Origin: Nitrospira sp. ND1 | Lineage (GTDB): Bacteria > Nitrospirota > Nitrospiria > Nitrospirales > Nitrospiraceae | Assembly (NCBI RefSeq): GCF_900170025.1 | Contig: NZ_FWEX01000006.1 | Location: 1,148,795 to 1,212,794 of the forward strand | Direction of reading: 5' to 3' | DNA: 64,000 nt | Shown: positions 34,814 through 43,801 of the stretch, piece by piece | How positions within the stretch are numbered: position 1 is the stretch's first letter | Layout: every line of letters starts with the position of its first letter | Position numbers and translations under genes: made by a program | The notes under the pieces: generated by a model | What the model was told of the DNA's origin: nothing | The model's database searches: none | Seen by the model: the letters and a program-made list of their open reading frames with translations, nothing else

Positions 34814-35724
34814 GACTTGGGCCCCATCGCCGCAGACCCGGCGCTTTGCGGATCCGCTCGGCGAGGGACAGGCCGTTTCGACATCACACCCGTCATCAGC
34901 TCCCAGAGGAATCCGGCCGCCTGACATTTTTCTCCAAGCCAAAACACCCAGAATTGTCGCCTGGACTGAAACCCCTTCCCGTCAAATGGGCCGATGAGCT
35001 TGGTCCACAGGGCCTGGAACCAGCGGGGATCTGTCCTCCGCCCTCCCTTCCCCCACAACAGGCTATCCTGCGGCACGACCCCGCTCTGGTCGCAACGCAT
35101 CACTAGAAAAAGCCTTGCGATACCGACTCCCCGTTGAAACGAATGGCGCAGATGCTGCCCGACCGCCGCTCGCCGCAGATGCTGTACCTGGCTGGGCACG
35201 TAGACCATCCTGGCCCCTCGTTTCCGCAGTCTCCACATCAATTCCCAGTCCTCCCCGGAACCCCCGAAGCAGGGGTTGAACACATGCCCATCCTCCTGCT
35301 GACATCGCGCCAGCCACTCCCTTCGAATCATCAGATTCCCGCTGTTGCCGACCAATCCTCCGTGATCCATCTGTTCCCGTTCGGGAAAGGGATTACGGCG
35401 ACGGATCGCGTCCAGCAGCGGATCGGTCTCCTGGAACGTGCCCCCCGACGCTGCGGCATCGCAGCGATCGAGGGCCCCGACCAGCCGTTCCAGCCAATCC
35501 GCCGGTGGAATCACGTCGTCATCCGCAAACGCGATCACGTCACCTGAGGATCTGGCAATGCCCTCATTTCTAGCCCATACCACGCCGCGTCGGAATTCAT
35601 CGACGACGATAACAATCTCATCCGGCGGCCTGGTCTGCCGTTCCAACGCAGTCCGGCACAGTGCCAACGAGTCTCGCCCCACCGTGGGAACGATGACTGA
35701 GATCTTGTGTCGATCCAAAGGCAT
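34810..35724 (-). CDS. GT2-family glycosyltransferase
   Basis: A GT-A fold is evident: VIVPTVGRDSLALCRTALERQ at the N-terminus, the donor/metal motif DDD in DVIAFADDDVIPPADWL (about residues 65-81), and the acceptor-side signature GGSGEDWELMWRLRKRG. It resembles rhamnosyl- and other surface-glycan transferases. The gene lies seven bases after the flippase gene and is coupled to the LarA-type gene by an ATGA overlap. Confidence 0.9.
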   Translation of the reverse strand: MPLDRHKISVIVPTVGRDSLALCRTALERQTRPPDEIVIVVDEFRRGVVWARNEGIARSSGDVIAFADDDVIPPADWLERLVGALDRCDAAASGGTFQETDPLLDAIRRRNPFPEREQMDHGGLVGNSGNLMIRREWLARCQQEDGHVFNPCFGGSGEDWELMWRLRKRGARMVYVPSQVQHLRRAAVGQHLRHSFQRGVGIARLFLVMRCDQSGVVPQDSLLWGKGGRRTDPRWFQALWTKLIGPFDGKGFQSRRQFWVFWLGEKCQAAGFLWELMTGVMSKRPVPRRADPQSAGSAAMGPKS

Positions 35725-35731
35725 AGACCAC

Positions 35732-37276
35732 CTAACTCCAAGCTGCGGCTTTGAGTCGCAGCAACACCGGTGCGAGGTACCGGAACAGCCGTTCCCCTGT
35801 CAGGCGGAACGCGCCCGGCAGACTGCTCACCATGAGTTCGATTTCTTCGACCCGCACAAGCCCAAGCCGGAAGACGCCACCCCAGTACAGGACTGTCCCC
35901 ACCACCGCCCCGACAAGAATTGAGAGCAGCGGAGGCGTCACCCATGCCGCAACCAGAGCGATAGCCAGGGCCGTGCCCATCGACAACAGCAGCCATCTGA
36001 ACAGATGAGCCTGCTCAAAGACTTGAACCCGCCGCCGATGCAGCATCCAGACATATCCCACTGCCACCAAGGCAAACGAGATGGACGTGGCCATCGCCGC
36101 ACCTGCAGCGCCCCAGAGCGGAATCAAGCCGCCACAGAGCCCCACATCCACCAGCACGATCATCCCGATGAGGCGGACCAAATGTCCCCCCTCCCCGCCC
36201 GCTTGAATGACCGGCCACAACACACGCGCCACCGCGTAACACAAGGCCCCCGGAACCAACAGGCGCAATCCCAGAGCGGCATCGGCAAAACGAGGGCCAA
36301 AGTAGACTGTCACGATCTGTTCGCCCAGGACTGCGACCAACAGGAGTAGGAACGTCGTCCCCACCAACACATATCGCACCAGCCGGCCGACCAACTGGCT
36401 CACCTCATCCACCCGCTGTTCCGCCCACAGGCGCGCCGTCGCCTGCAACATGACGCCTTCGACCGCAATCGGAATGAACCAGACGAATTGCGACCATTGA
36501 ATCGCCGCCGCGTAGAGACCTGCCTGCGCCTCGCCGGCAAGGTGCCGAACCAGAATCACATCCAACGAGCAGAGGGCCATATTAAGCACCGAAAACAGCA
36601 TGGCCGGCAGCCCGAAGCGCAACAAAGGTCCGGTCACTGAGGAGACAGTCCGACCGGACTCCCGGCATTCGCTCCCGCTCAATACCTTCAGTACCGCCCT
36701 GAGACAGGCCATGGCCACAAAGAGATTAGCCGTCAATAACCCGGCAAACACGCCGGTCACTCCCAAACCGGCCGTGGCCGCCAGCACGCCCAACAGGCCT
36801 GCCGATACCACGCCGATCATGCCTGGGATCGCCGCACGCGCCTCATGTCGAAGACCGTGGAGTACACCGCGCGCATAAAACCACACCTGGTCGAACATCA
36901 ACACGCCGACGATCACCAACGCGATAGGCAGGGCCGCCGTCCCGGCCGGAGCAGTCGTCCCGACCACCAGGCCCACCACGACACTCACCGACAGCAGGCC
37001 TACCGCATTGATCAACGCACCCGCGTGCGCCACGGCCCGGCACCAGGCCACGTCCTCCGGTCGCTCCGCGATACGTTTCGTCATGGTCTGCATCATGCCG
37101 ACATTGGCGAATTGAGAGGCGAGCAACAGGAGGGCCATGTAATAGGCATACTGTCCGTAACCTTCGATGCCGAGCATGCGGGCGAGGATCGGCAACACCA
37201 AGGCCGAGGTGGCCATTTTCACCACCGACCAACTGCCGATGGATAGGATACCTTTAGAAACCGCTTGCGCCGACAT
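35732..37276 (-). CDS. Polysaccharide biosynthesis flippase (Wzx/MATE-like)
   Basis: This 514-residue protein has about 12-14 hydrophobic segments. The N-terminal pattern SIGSWSVVKMATSALVLPIL and LARMLGIEGYGQYAYYMALL is that of MOP-superfamily Wzx flippases, which move undecaprenyl-linked oligosaccharides to the periplasm. No extra domain is visible. It is one of two such flippases in the locus (the other at 58421-59893), which suggests two glycans or a duplicated export step. Confidence 0.88.
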   Translation of the reverse strand: MSAQAVSKGILSIGSWSVVKMATSALVLPILARMLGIEGYGQYAYYMALLLLASQFANVGMMQTMTKRIAERPEDVAWCRAVAHAGALINAVGLLSVSVVVGLVVGTTAPAGTAALPIALVIVGVLMFDQVWFYARGVLHGLRHEARAAIPGMIGVVSAGLLGVLAATAGLGVTGVFAGLLTANLFVAMACLRAVLKVLSGSECRESGRTVSSVTGPLLRFGLPAMLFSVLNMALCSLDVILVRHLAGEAQAGLYAAAIQWSQFVWFIPIAVEGVMLQATARLWAEQRVDEVSQLVGRLVRYVLVGTTFLLLLVAVLGEQIVTVYFGPRFADAALGLRLLVPGALCYAVARVLWPVIQAGGEGGHLVRLIGMIVLVDVGLCGGLIPLWGAAGAAMATSISFALVAVGYVWMLHRRRVQVFEQAHLFRWLLLSMGTALAIALVAAWVTPPLLSILVGAVVGTVLYWGGVFRLGLVRVEEIELMVSSLPGAFRLTGERLFRYLAPVLLRLKAAAWS

Positions 37277-37338
37277 GAATCTTGTTTCCGATCGACCGCA
37301 GAGGCCTCATGGAGGAGACGAGACGAACGCCTGAACGA

Positions 37339-38448
37339 TCAGGCCGCAAATCGCTCGTACTGTTCTTGATGCGCCGCCAGGGCCTTGGAAGTTTCGTAGG
37401 TCTCTCGCACGTAGTCGTAGGCGGCCCGCCCCTTCTCCAGGGGGTTATCGGCAAGCAAGTGTCGAATGGCCGACGCATAGTCGTCGTCTGTCACCTGCTT
37501 GCCGAACCGGCTGGCGAACTCGTCCGGGTCGACCCGGCTGATGATGGGACACCCATAAGCCGCCGCTTCCAGAAACGTCAAGGGAAGGCCCTCGCGCACC
37601 GCCGTGCTCACAAAAATCCACGTGTCCGACAGAATCCGGTGCATCCGCTCCGGCTCGCGAAAACGATTGATCAGCCCCGGCATTTCCAGGTTCGGCACAT
37701 CACGAAATCTCCGACGCAATTGAGCATCGAAACCGGATTCGGCCGAGGCACTCCCCTGCCCTACCGCCACAAACCGATACTCCGGGAACTGCGCGGCCAA
37801 TTCCAGGAACAACCAGGGGCGTTTGCGCTTATCCCAGCGCGCCACAAAGGTGATCGTAGGGCGTGCGCTTTTCTGCGGCAACGACGCGGGGACGTCGATA
37901 AGGTTGGGCAACAACGTCGGAAGAACCGACAGGCCATACAGCCGCTTCACCTTCTCCTTCAGAAAATGGGCCGGACAGAACACTGCATCCGCTCGCCGCA
38001 CGGCCCGCCGCACCAGCAACCCGGACTCGGTGAAGTAGTTGAGAGGCGTCAACAGGCGGCGCATCGGGGTCGCGTAACGGAATTCAACCCACCAGTCGCT
38101 CAACTCGCGCGGGTCGCGGCTCGTTACCAGGTGGGCGCGGCGTGGGTGGAGACGTTGCGCCAGATAGGTCAGGACGGTCGGATCCTGCGAATGGAAAATA
38201 TCGGCAGTGGATTCACGAATCAAACGGCAGGCCGCAACGACGTTCCGTGGTGAAAAACTCCGGATCTCCACCCCACTGATCGTTTCACTCGGCTGTTGTC
38301 CCTGTCGCCCGGGAACAATGACGCTGACCCGATGGCCGGAGCGCACGAGACTCTCGGCCAATTTCCTGGACATGCTCCCGAATCCGCCGTAGATCCCCCA
38401 GTCGAAATACTGGCTCGTCAGAATGCATACATGCGGCCGCGCCTTCAT
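37339..38448 (-). CDS. GT4-family glycosyltransferase
   Basis: The GT-B layout is clear: an N-terminal ILTSQYFDWGIYGGFGSMSRK loop, a central TFVARWDKRKRPWLFLELA linker and the EX7E region REGLPLTFLEAAAYGCPIIS in the C-terminal domain. The protein has 369 residues. The ATG at 38446-38448 overlaps the previous gene's stop as ATGA; the longer frame upstream is that gene's coding region in another frame. Confidence 0.9.
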   Translation of the reverse strand: MKARPHVCILTSQYFDWGIYGGFGSMSRKLAESLVRSGHRVSVIVPGRQGQQPSETISGVEIRSFSPRNVVAACRLIRESTADIFHSQDPTVLTYLAQRLHPRRAHLVTSRDPRELSDWWVEFRYATPMRRLLTPLNYFTESGLLVRRAVRRADAVFCPAHFLKEKVKRLYGLSVLPTLLPNLIDVPASLPQKSARPTITFVARWDKRKRPWLFLELAAQFPEYRFVAVGQGSASAESGFDAQLRRRFRDVPNLEMPGLINRFREPERMHRILSDTWIFVSTAVREGLPLTFLEAAAYGCPIISRVDPDEFASRFGKQVTDDDYASAIRHLLADNPLEKGRAAYDYVRETYETSKALAAHQEQYERFAA

Positions 38449-39656
38449 GCCCGTGGCTCCCGCTGCCACCCGCCACCGGCATCCGCAGTGGAGCGACCGG
38501 CCACCGACCTGGCTGCCGGCGCGGGTGCCATCACCCTCGCACACAATTCGAGGTACCTGGTCGCGAGCGCGGGCCACCCGAATCGGAGCGCCCGCCGGCG
38601 ATTCTCCGCACCCATCCGTCGTCGCAGATCGTCCGCCGGCAGCAATTCCCGCAAGGCGCGCACCAGCGCCGGCACATCGGCCCAGGGCACGATTTCGCCG
38701 TTCTCCCCCTTCGTCACTAACTCCGCGGTTCCTCCCGTGTCGGTCACAATGACCGGCAACCCGGACGCCATCGCCTCCAACAACGCAATCGACATGCCCT
38801 CCTGCTCGGACGGCAACACGAACACATCCGCCTCCTGGTACACAGCCGGCATCCGGTCCCGCGCAACGAATCCCTTGAAGGTCACAGAGTCTGCCACTTG
38901 GAGACGGTCCGCCGATTCCCGTAAGGCGGTCTCGGCATCGCCGGTACCCACGAATAGCAGCCGTAGCGGCTGCTCGCAGGTGGCCCGCAATTGCGCGAAC
39001 GCTTCCAACAGATGATGCTGTCCTTTGCGCTCGATCAAACGCGCGACGCAGACAATCGTGAATGGCCGCTTGGATTCCAGGTGGATGGGAGTGAACAGAG
39101 TCGTATCGACCCCATTGGGAATCGTCACCAGCGGCAGGCCCGGCAGCGTGCGATGCGCTAAGGCTTCCTGCTCCGCACTAATGGCCGTCACGGCTTCCGC
39201 ATGCCGCCAGATCCGTTTGATCAACGGCGTCAGCACCGGATACAGGTACGCATAGCGCGCCTCGAAGCCGGGCACGTCGGGCCCTTGGAGCGACAGCACG
39301 TACGGCACACCGTGGGTCAAGCGCAGCAGATAACTGATCGCCCCCGCCGGCACTCCGGCAAAGGCAAAGCTAACATCGTACCGATGGGCGCGCAGCAGAC
39401 GCTGCGCCATGCGCAGACCGCGCCAGCTGTACCGCATCAACTCACGATTGGTCGCATGGTGGATGTTCCGATTGTCGACGGGAACTTTATAGATCGTGAT
39501 CCGCTCCGCAAACCGCTCGGTCTCATACCTCGCTTTGGTCCGTGAAGAAGTCACCAGGTCCACAACCACATCCCGATGCGACGCCATCTCCTGCAACAGG
39601 TGATAGTTCACCACGCCGGTGCCGCCGCCCAGCGGAGGAAACTCATTATCGAACAT
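38445..39656 (-). CDS. GT4-family glycosyltransferase
   Basis: A standard GT-B enzyme of 403 residues with a glycine-rich start FDNEFPPLGGGTGVVNYHLL, the linker VARLIERKGQHHLLEAFAQL, and the donor site SEQEGMSIALLEAMASGLPV. The annotated ATG has no ribosome site at normal distance. GAGGAGA lies nine bases before an in-frame ATT at 39668, which would give the more typical start (M/I)RILMFDNE, so a rare ATT start is possible. It is coupled to the downstream GT4. Confidence 0.9.
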   Translation of the reverse strand: MFDNEFPPLGGGTGVVNYHLLQEMASHRDVVVDLVTSSRTKARYETERFAERITIYKVPVDNRNIHHATNRELMRYSWRGLRMAQRLLRAHRYDVSFAFAGVPAGAISYLLRLTHGVPYVLSLQGPDVPGFEARYAYLYPVLTPLIKRIWRHAEAVTAISAEQEALAHRTLPGLPLVTIPNGVDTTLFTPIHLESKRPFTIVCVARLIERKGQHHLLEAFAQLRATCEQPLRLLFVGTGDAETALRESADRLQVADSVTFKGFVARDRMPAVYQEADVFVLPSEQEGMSIALLEAMASGLPVIVTDTGGTAELVTKGENGEIVPWADVPALVRALRELLPADDLRRRMGAENRRRALRFGWPALATRYLELCARVMAPAPAARSVAGRSTADAGGGWQREPRA

Positions 39657-39673
39657 GAGAATGCGAATGGCGG

Positions 39674-40837
39674 CTATCTCCTCGTCACCCGACGGGCCAC
39701 GTAGAGAGGGCGCCGTTTGACCTCGTCGGAAATCCGGCCGATGTACTCGCCGATGACCCCGATCGTCACCAGTTGAATGCCTGCGAGAAAGAAGATGGAG
39801 ACGACCAGTGTGGTAAAGCCGGGCACGCCGGTGCCTAGCGTGAACTTCTTGACTAGATAGAACAGCGCTACAAGGAACGACAGGAACGACACGGTGAACC
39901 CCAGGAGGGTAATGATGCGTAGCGGCATATGGCTGAAGGAGATCAGCCCGTCCAGCGCGAGATAGAGGAGCTTCCTGAACGTATACTTGGGCGCCCCCGC
40001 ATGGCGGGCGTGGCGTTCATAGGGCACGCCGATTTGTTTGAACCCCACCCAACTACGAATCCCCCTGACAAAACGATTGCGCTCCGGCATGCGCACCAGG
40101 AGGTCCACCACCCGCCGGTCCATGACACAAAAATCTCCGGCGTCCAACGGGATGTCGATATTGGCCACCCGCTGCAGCAGGCGATAAAACCCGGCATAGG
40201 CCAATCGCTTCCCCCACCACTCTTTACGCTCGGTCCGGATGGCATAGACGACTTCCCAGCCCTCCCGCCACTTGGCCAGAAAGGTGTGCAACACCTCAGG
40301 GGGATCCTGCAGATCGGCGTCCATAATGCAGACGACTCGTCCGCGGCACTGCTCAAGCCCGGCACTGATCGCCACCTGATGCCCGAAATTCCGCGCAAAC
40401 TCCACGATGACGATCCGTTGATCCTCGGCCTCCATCCTTCGCAAGATGTCCGGACTCTGGTCCTGACTGCCGTCGTCCACCAGAACGATTTCATACTCCA
40501 TTCCCAGATTCACCAACGCCCTGGTGAGGCGGCCATGCAACGTGGGGAGGTTCTCCGCCTCATTGAACACCGGAATGATCACGGACAGCTCAGGTCGCCC
40601 GGTCGATGGCTCCGCCTGTCCCATCATGGCCGCGAAGTTTGCCGGTGTGAGGGCATGTCTCTCGCCGTCGGAGGCACGTTCAAGCGCCGAAGCCAAGACG
40701 CGACAAAATCGCAAGGCCTCGGCCGGGTCCTCCAGAGGCGGCAGCATTCGGTCGCCTACCCGATCCGCGCTGGTCACAGTCTTACGCTCCTGCACAGCCG
40801 GTGGGGCTGGAGGAGCGCGCTTATATGGTGGTTGCAT
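39674..40837 (-). CDS. Membrane-bound GT2 glycosyltransferase (polyprenyl-phosphate glycosyltransferase type)
   Basis: The catalytic domain begins ELSVIIPVFNEAENLPTLHG and has the DAD motif in CIMDADLQDPPEVL, then NFGHQVAISAGLEQCRG. Two C-terminal transmembrane helices follow, the usual plan of DPM1/GtrB/ArnC enzymes that load a sugar on polyprenyl phosphate. Such donors feed GT-C enzymes like those at 31440 and 41759. An N-terminal extension of about 80 residues of low conservation precedes the domain; a later start is possible. Confidence 0.9.
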   Translation of the reverse strand: MQPPYKRAPPAPPAVQERKTVTSADRVGDRMLPPLEDPAEALRFCRVLASALERASDGERHALTPANFAAMMGQAEPSTGRPELSVIIPVFNEAENLPTLHGRLTRALVNLGMEYEIVLVDDGSQDQSPDILRRMEAEDQRIVIVEFARNFGHQVAISAGLEQCRGRVVCIMDADLQDPPEVLHTFLAKWREGWEVVYAIRTERKEWWGKRLAYAGFYRLLQRVANIDIPLDAGDFCVMDRRVVDLLVRMPERNRFVRGIRSWVGFKQIGVPYERHARHAGAPKYTFRKLLYLALDGLISFSHMPLRIITLLGFTVSFLSFLVALFYLVKKFTLGTGVPGFTTLVVSIFFLAGIQLVTIGVIGEYIGRISDEVKRRPLYVARRVTRR

Positions 40838-41064
40838 GGTTTTCCCTACAATGTCAGGCCTTCGGTCTCCCGACAGCCGCGCTGCCGGTCGGCACAAGGA
40901 ATCTCCAACCACATAAGTGTAGCAAGAGAATCGTTTTCATCCAGTTCACGCTATAAAGCGCAAAAAATGGTTTGGATAGGCAACAAACATCGTCCCGTGA
41001 CGAGGCAGGTGTAGGAAAAAGGGCGGGTATTTTTGTGTGAAATGGACGACGGCCGGAATACAGA

Positions 41065-41739
41065 TCAGGGGGCAGGAACTGGAGGCTCTTCGCCCTTTGG
41101 GAGCATGGCAAGGCACGCCAACCCAATGGCAATCCAGACAAATTCCCGAAAGCGCCGCAACAGGGCAAAGGTGATTCCGGTCACATCTCCATATCCGAAA
41201 GCCGTCAGCAGCAAGAGATTGCCGGCGTCCTGCGCGCCTAAGCTACCCGGGATGAAGAAGGTGCCCCCTTTGATCAGCACCGCGAGGGCTCCGATTGCCA
41301 GCGCCGACAACACTGTCACCGGTTGGCCCAGACAGAGGATCATGACGAAGACTTCCAGCGCTTCCGCGAGCCATCCCAGGAGAAACAGCCCGGTCGAAAG
41401 GAGAAAGGCGAAGCGCTGCGTCGCATAAAATCCGGCGATGGTGCGATCCAAGTCGAGCAGTTGTTGCTCACGCGATTCCAAATAGTGGATGCGCAGGCCG
41501 AGGCGCCGCAGCATCTTCAGGATCCACCCGAACATGCCCTGGCGTTGCACCACCACGAAGGCTCCGATGCCGAACACGAGCAACCCCACACTCACCAACC
41601 CTGCCGTGATGGTCTGGCCGGCCGATCCGCATAGCCCGTGGCAACGCGGCACCAAAGAGAACACCAAGGGCTTATTGCGCCAGTACTTGCCCAAGGGCAC
41701 GGACTTGTCGGGCAACACCCAGCGCGAGTTGAACGCCAT
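41065..41739 (-). pseudogene. N-truncated UPF0104/LPG-synthase-TM protein
   Basis: The C-terminal half is a normal UPF0104 protein: [20 protein letters not shown], the following helices, and the family ending GGTFFIPGSLGAQDAGNLLL with TAFGYGDVTGITFALLRRFRE. The first four or so helices of a usual 300-plus-residue member are missing. In their place is a short stretch ([19 protein letters not shown]) that resembles the C-terminal tail of the neighbouring GT-C-like protein (NSDLIDFDRHPERVWYWRES). This looks like deletion and fusion of two older genes. Function is doubtful; the start is arbitrary. Confidence 0.55.
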
Positions 41740-41758
41740 CGCCTGAACTGGCACTTCG

Positions 41759-43306
41759 TCAGAGCAGCGCTGCAAGTTTCTGCCACATCTGCGTACAGAG
41801 CTGTTTGGCAAAAATGACGGGAGGGCTTTCTCGCCAATACCAGACGCGTTCGGGGTGCCTGTCAAAGTCAATCAAGTCCGAATTCCAATCGCCAGAATAA
41901 GCGAATCCAATAGCGTGCATGCCGAGCGATAGTCCCGCCAACCCCACCACTACATACTTCAGCCAGACCCTCTGGTGAATTCGGTCGAGGGCGGGGCCCA
42001 GTAAGAAACAGAGGAACGGGGTGCTATCCGCCAGAAGCCTTGGACCATAGCAAAGCCCTCCCCACCAGCTCCCAAGCATTGCCACAGGAACGAGCAAGAA
42101 AAGGGGCGCCAGGCTCAGATACTTCAGAAGCACCTGTTCCGGTTCTCTCCAGACCACCACCATGCCAGCCAGCGCACAAAGAAAAATCGGGGAGTAGATG
42201 AACAGCCCGCGTGCTGGGGAAAAGAGCACGCCTGCAAGCCCTTCAAACAGGGGTGTGTTGAACCAGGAAAGATGGTGTCCGACCAAGGAAGAGGGACTGA
42301 CCACGGTCGCACCAAATCCTGTCTGAAGAGGTGAGCCAAAGTGCACTGCGTTGTACCACAGAAACAATAGTAGAGGAGGAACACCGGCAATCATGAAACC
42401 AATACACTGACCACGATGCTTATGCACAATATACAGTACGATTGGCACGGCCATGACAAGATTCAGTGGGCGACACATAACCGCAACCCCAAGCGGAAGC
42501 CCCGCCCACGCACTAAAGACCGGAGTTTCCACGCCCCTCACCAAGCAGTACAGCGTGAGCGAGAGAAAGAGTTGGCTCGGCCCATGCTGCCACAAGGCCT
42601 GACTATTAAGACTCAGGCAGTTCGTTCCGAAGGCATAGACGAACGCGACAAACCATGCTACGCGCGGCCTCGTCACGCGGCGTAACGCGAGAAACAAGAT
42701 GAGCACCGACAACGCCATGATGAGCACAGCTGCTCGTTTTTCCAGGTCGAACATCCCAGCGCCAGCTCCTTTGAGCACCGGAATAACATACACCGGCAGG
42801 GCAAGGATGGCTCCCCACGGTGGGTAGCTTGAAACCAGGTGACCATTGACAAGCCGTACGAAGTATTGATCCTCATATAGATGGATCGTCGAGGCCCACT
42901 CATCAAGATAGAAATCGTGGTCCGTGAGGAGGCTTACAGGGAGAAAACGTGCAGGGAACGTATCGCCCGTTTCGAAGGTATGCCCATTGGAGTAATACAC
43001 AGTCACCGCCCCTAGGAATAGCAGCAGCGGAGACTGCATTCCTTCGAAAGTCGACCTGGCGCCCCGTCTTTCCTCCAACCAGGCTTTGCTTAACGTGAGT
43101 GCAAAGCAGAGGGCAAGCCAGTTTCTCAGAGAAGTGGCGTGGACATGAATGGGGCCAACTTGCACATCGTAGCCTCCCTGCATGAGGAACAGGACAAGGA
43201 CATTGGCACAGGTCACATACCATAGCACCAGGATGCAGCTCTCGAAACGAGAGGGTGCCTGGGCATCGGTTGGAGCAACACGCTGTAGGAGTTGGCGAAA
43301 CGTCAC
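41759..43306 (-). CDS. Polytopic membrane protein, GT-C-like
   Basis: This 515-residue protein has about 11-13 hydrophobic segments. An extracytoplasmic loop after the early helices reads LLTDHDFYLDEWASTIHLYE, with acidic residues of the kind GT-C glycosyltransferases use. Later come NSQALWQHGPSQLFLSLTLY and YSPIFLCALAGMVV. I recognise the general class but not a named family. It probably adds or polymerises sugars on the periplasmic side. The 20 bases after its stop lead into the truncated UPF0104 frame. Confidence 0.7.
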   Translation of the reverse strand: MTFRQLLQRVAPTDAQAPSRFESCILVLWYVTCANVLVLFLMQGGYDVQVGPIHVHATSLRNWLALCFALTLSKAWLEERRGARSTFEGMQSPLLLFLGAVTVYYSNGHTFETGDTFPARFLPVSLLTDHDFYLDEWASTIHLYEDQYFVRLVNGHLVSSYPPWGAILALPVYVIPVLKGAGAGMFDLEKRAAVLIMALSVLILFLALRRVTRPRVAWFVAFVYAFGTNCLSLNSQALWQHGPSQLFLSLTLYCLVRGVETPVFSAWAGLPLGVAVMCRPLNLVMAVPIVLYIVHKHRGQCIGFMIAGVPPLLLFLWYNAVHFGSPLQTGFGATVVSPSSLVGHHLSWFNTPLFEGLAGVLFSPARGLFIYSPIFLCALAGMVVVWREPEQVLLKYLSLAPLFLLVPVAMLGSWWGGLCYGPRLLADSTPFLCFLLGPALDRIHQRVWLKYVVVGLAGLSLGMHAIGFAYSGDWNSDLIDFDRHPERVWYWRESPPVIFAKQLCTQMWQKLAALL

Positions 43307-43422
43307 AATTTGGACTCAGTCAGGTTTTCCTGTCATTGATCTTCCAGTGGATGAGGCACTGACTTAGTGCCTCACAGCGGACAAGCAGCGACCAACCACC
43401 GCCGCGGCCCTTGCGGGATCAG

Positions 43423-43761
43423 CTAGATCTCTACGAACACAATTCCGTCAAGGATGCCAGGTATCCCATTTCGATACGCTTCCTTGACCAGCGGCGAGAC
43501 CGCCGATCGGTCCCCTTGCGCATTCGCATTGGCACTGACCCAGGTTAAAAAGAATGAGCATGCGCTTAAGAAGTCACCAGGCTGCTGTATCCACGAGAGA
43601 GAAACATGCCAGTCTTCTGGCTGGTGATCGTCCGGCGATGCTCTTCTGTGTTTCCGTAGCCCGGCGGTGATGGATAGAGCAAGGTAGACGCCCGCGCAAA
43701 GGGCCACGATGCCCCACTCACCATATCGATGGATACTCGTGATCAAACGTTTCTCCCTCAC
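43423..43761 (-). CDS. Small putative membrane protein
   Basis: An open frame of about 112 codons begins at a GTG (43759-43761) and has one clear transmembrane segment (WGIVALCAGVYLALSITAGL) and a second hydrophobic stretch (DFLSACSFFLTWVSANANA). The frame is open upstream to an ATG at 43842, but that overlaps the preceding GT2 gene by 40 bases. I find no family, and it may be the debris of a larger gene. It is the only coding candidate in the 490-base gap between the GT2 and GT-C-like genes. Confidence 0.35.
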   Translation of the reverse strand: MREKRLITSIHRYGEWGIVALCAGVYLALSITAGLRKHRRASPDDHQPEDWHVSLSWIQQPGDFLSACSFFLTWVSANANAQGDRSAVSPLVKEAYRNGIPGILDGIVFVEI

Positions 43762-43801
43762 ATGAACTACTGACTCACCTGTACCACAGTGCCTCCACCG
43801 G

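Noticed and set aside
34305-34997. 230-codon plus-strand frame antisense to the LarA-type gene
   Set aside because: Compositional shadow; crosses the coupled overlap of two well-supported minus-strand genes.
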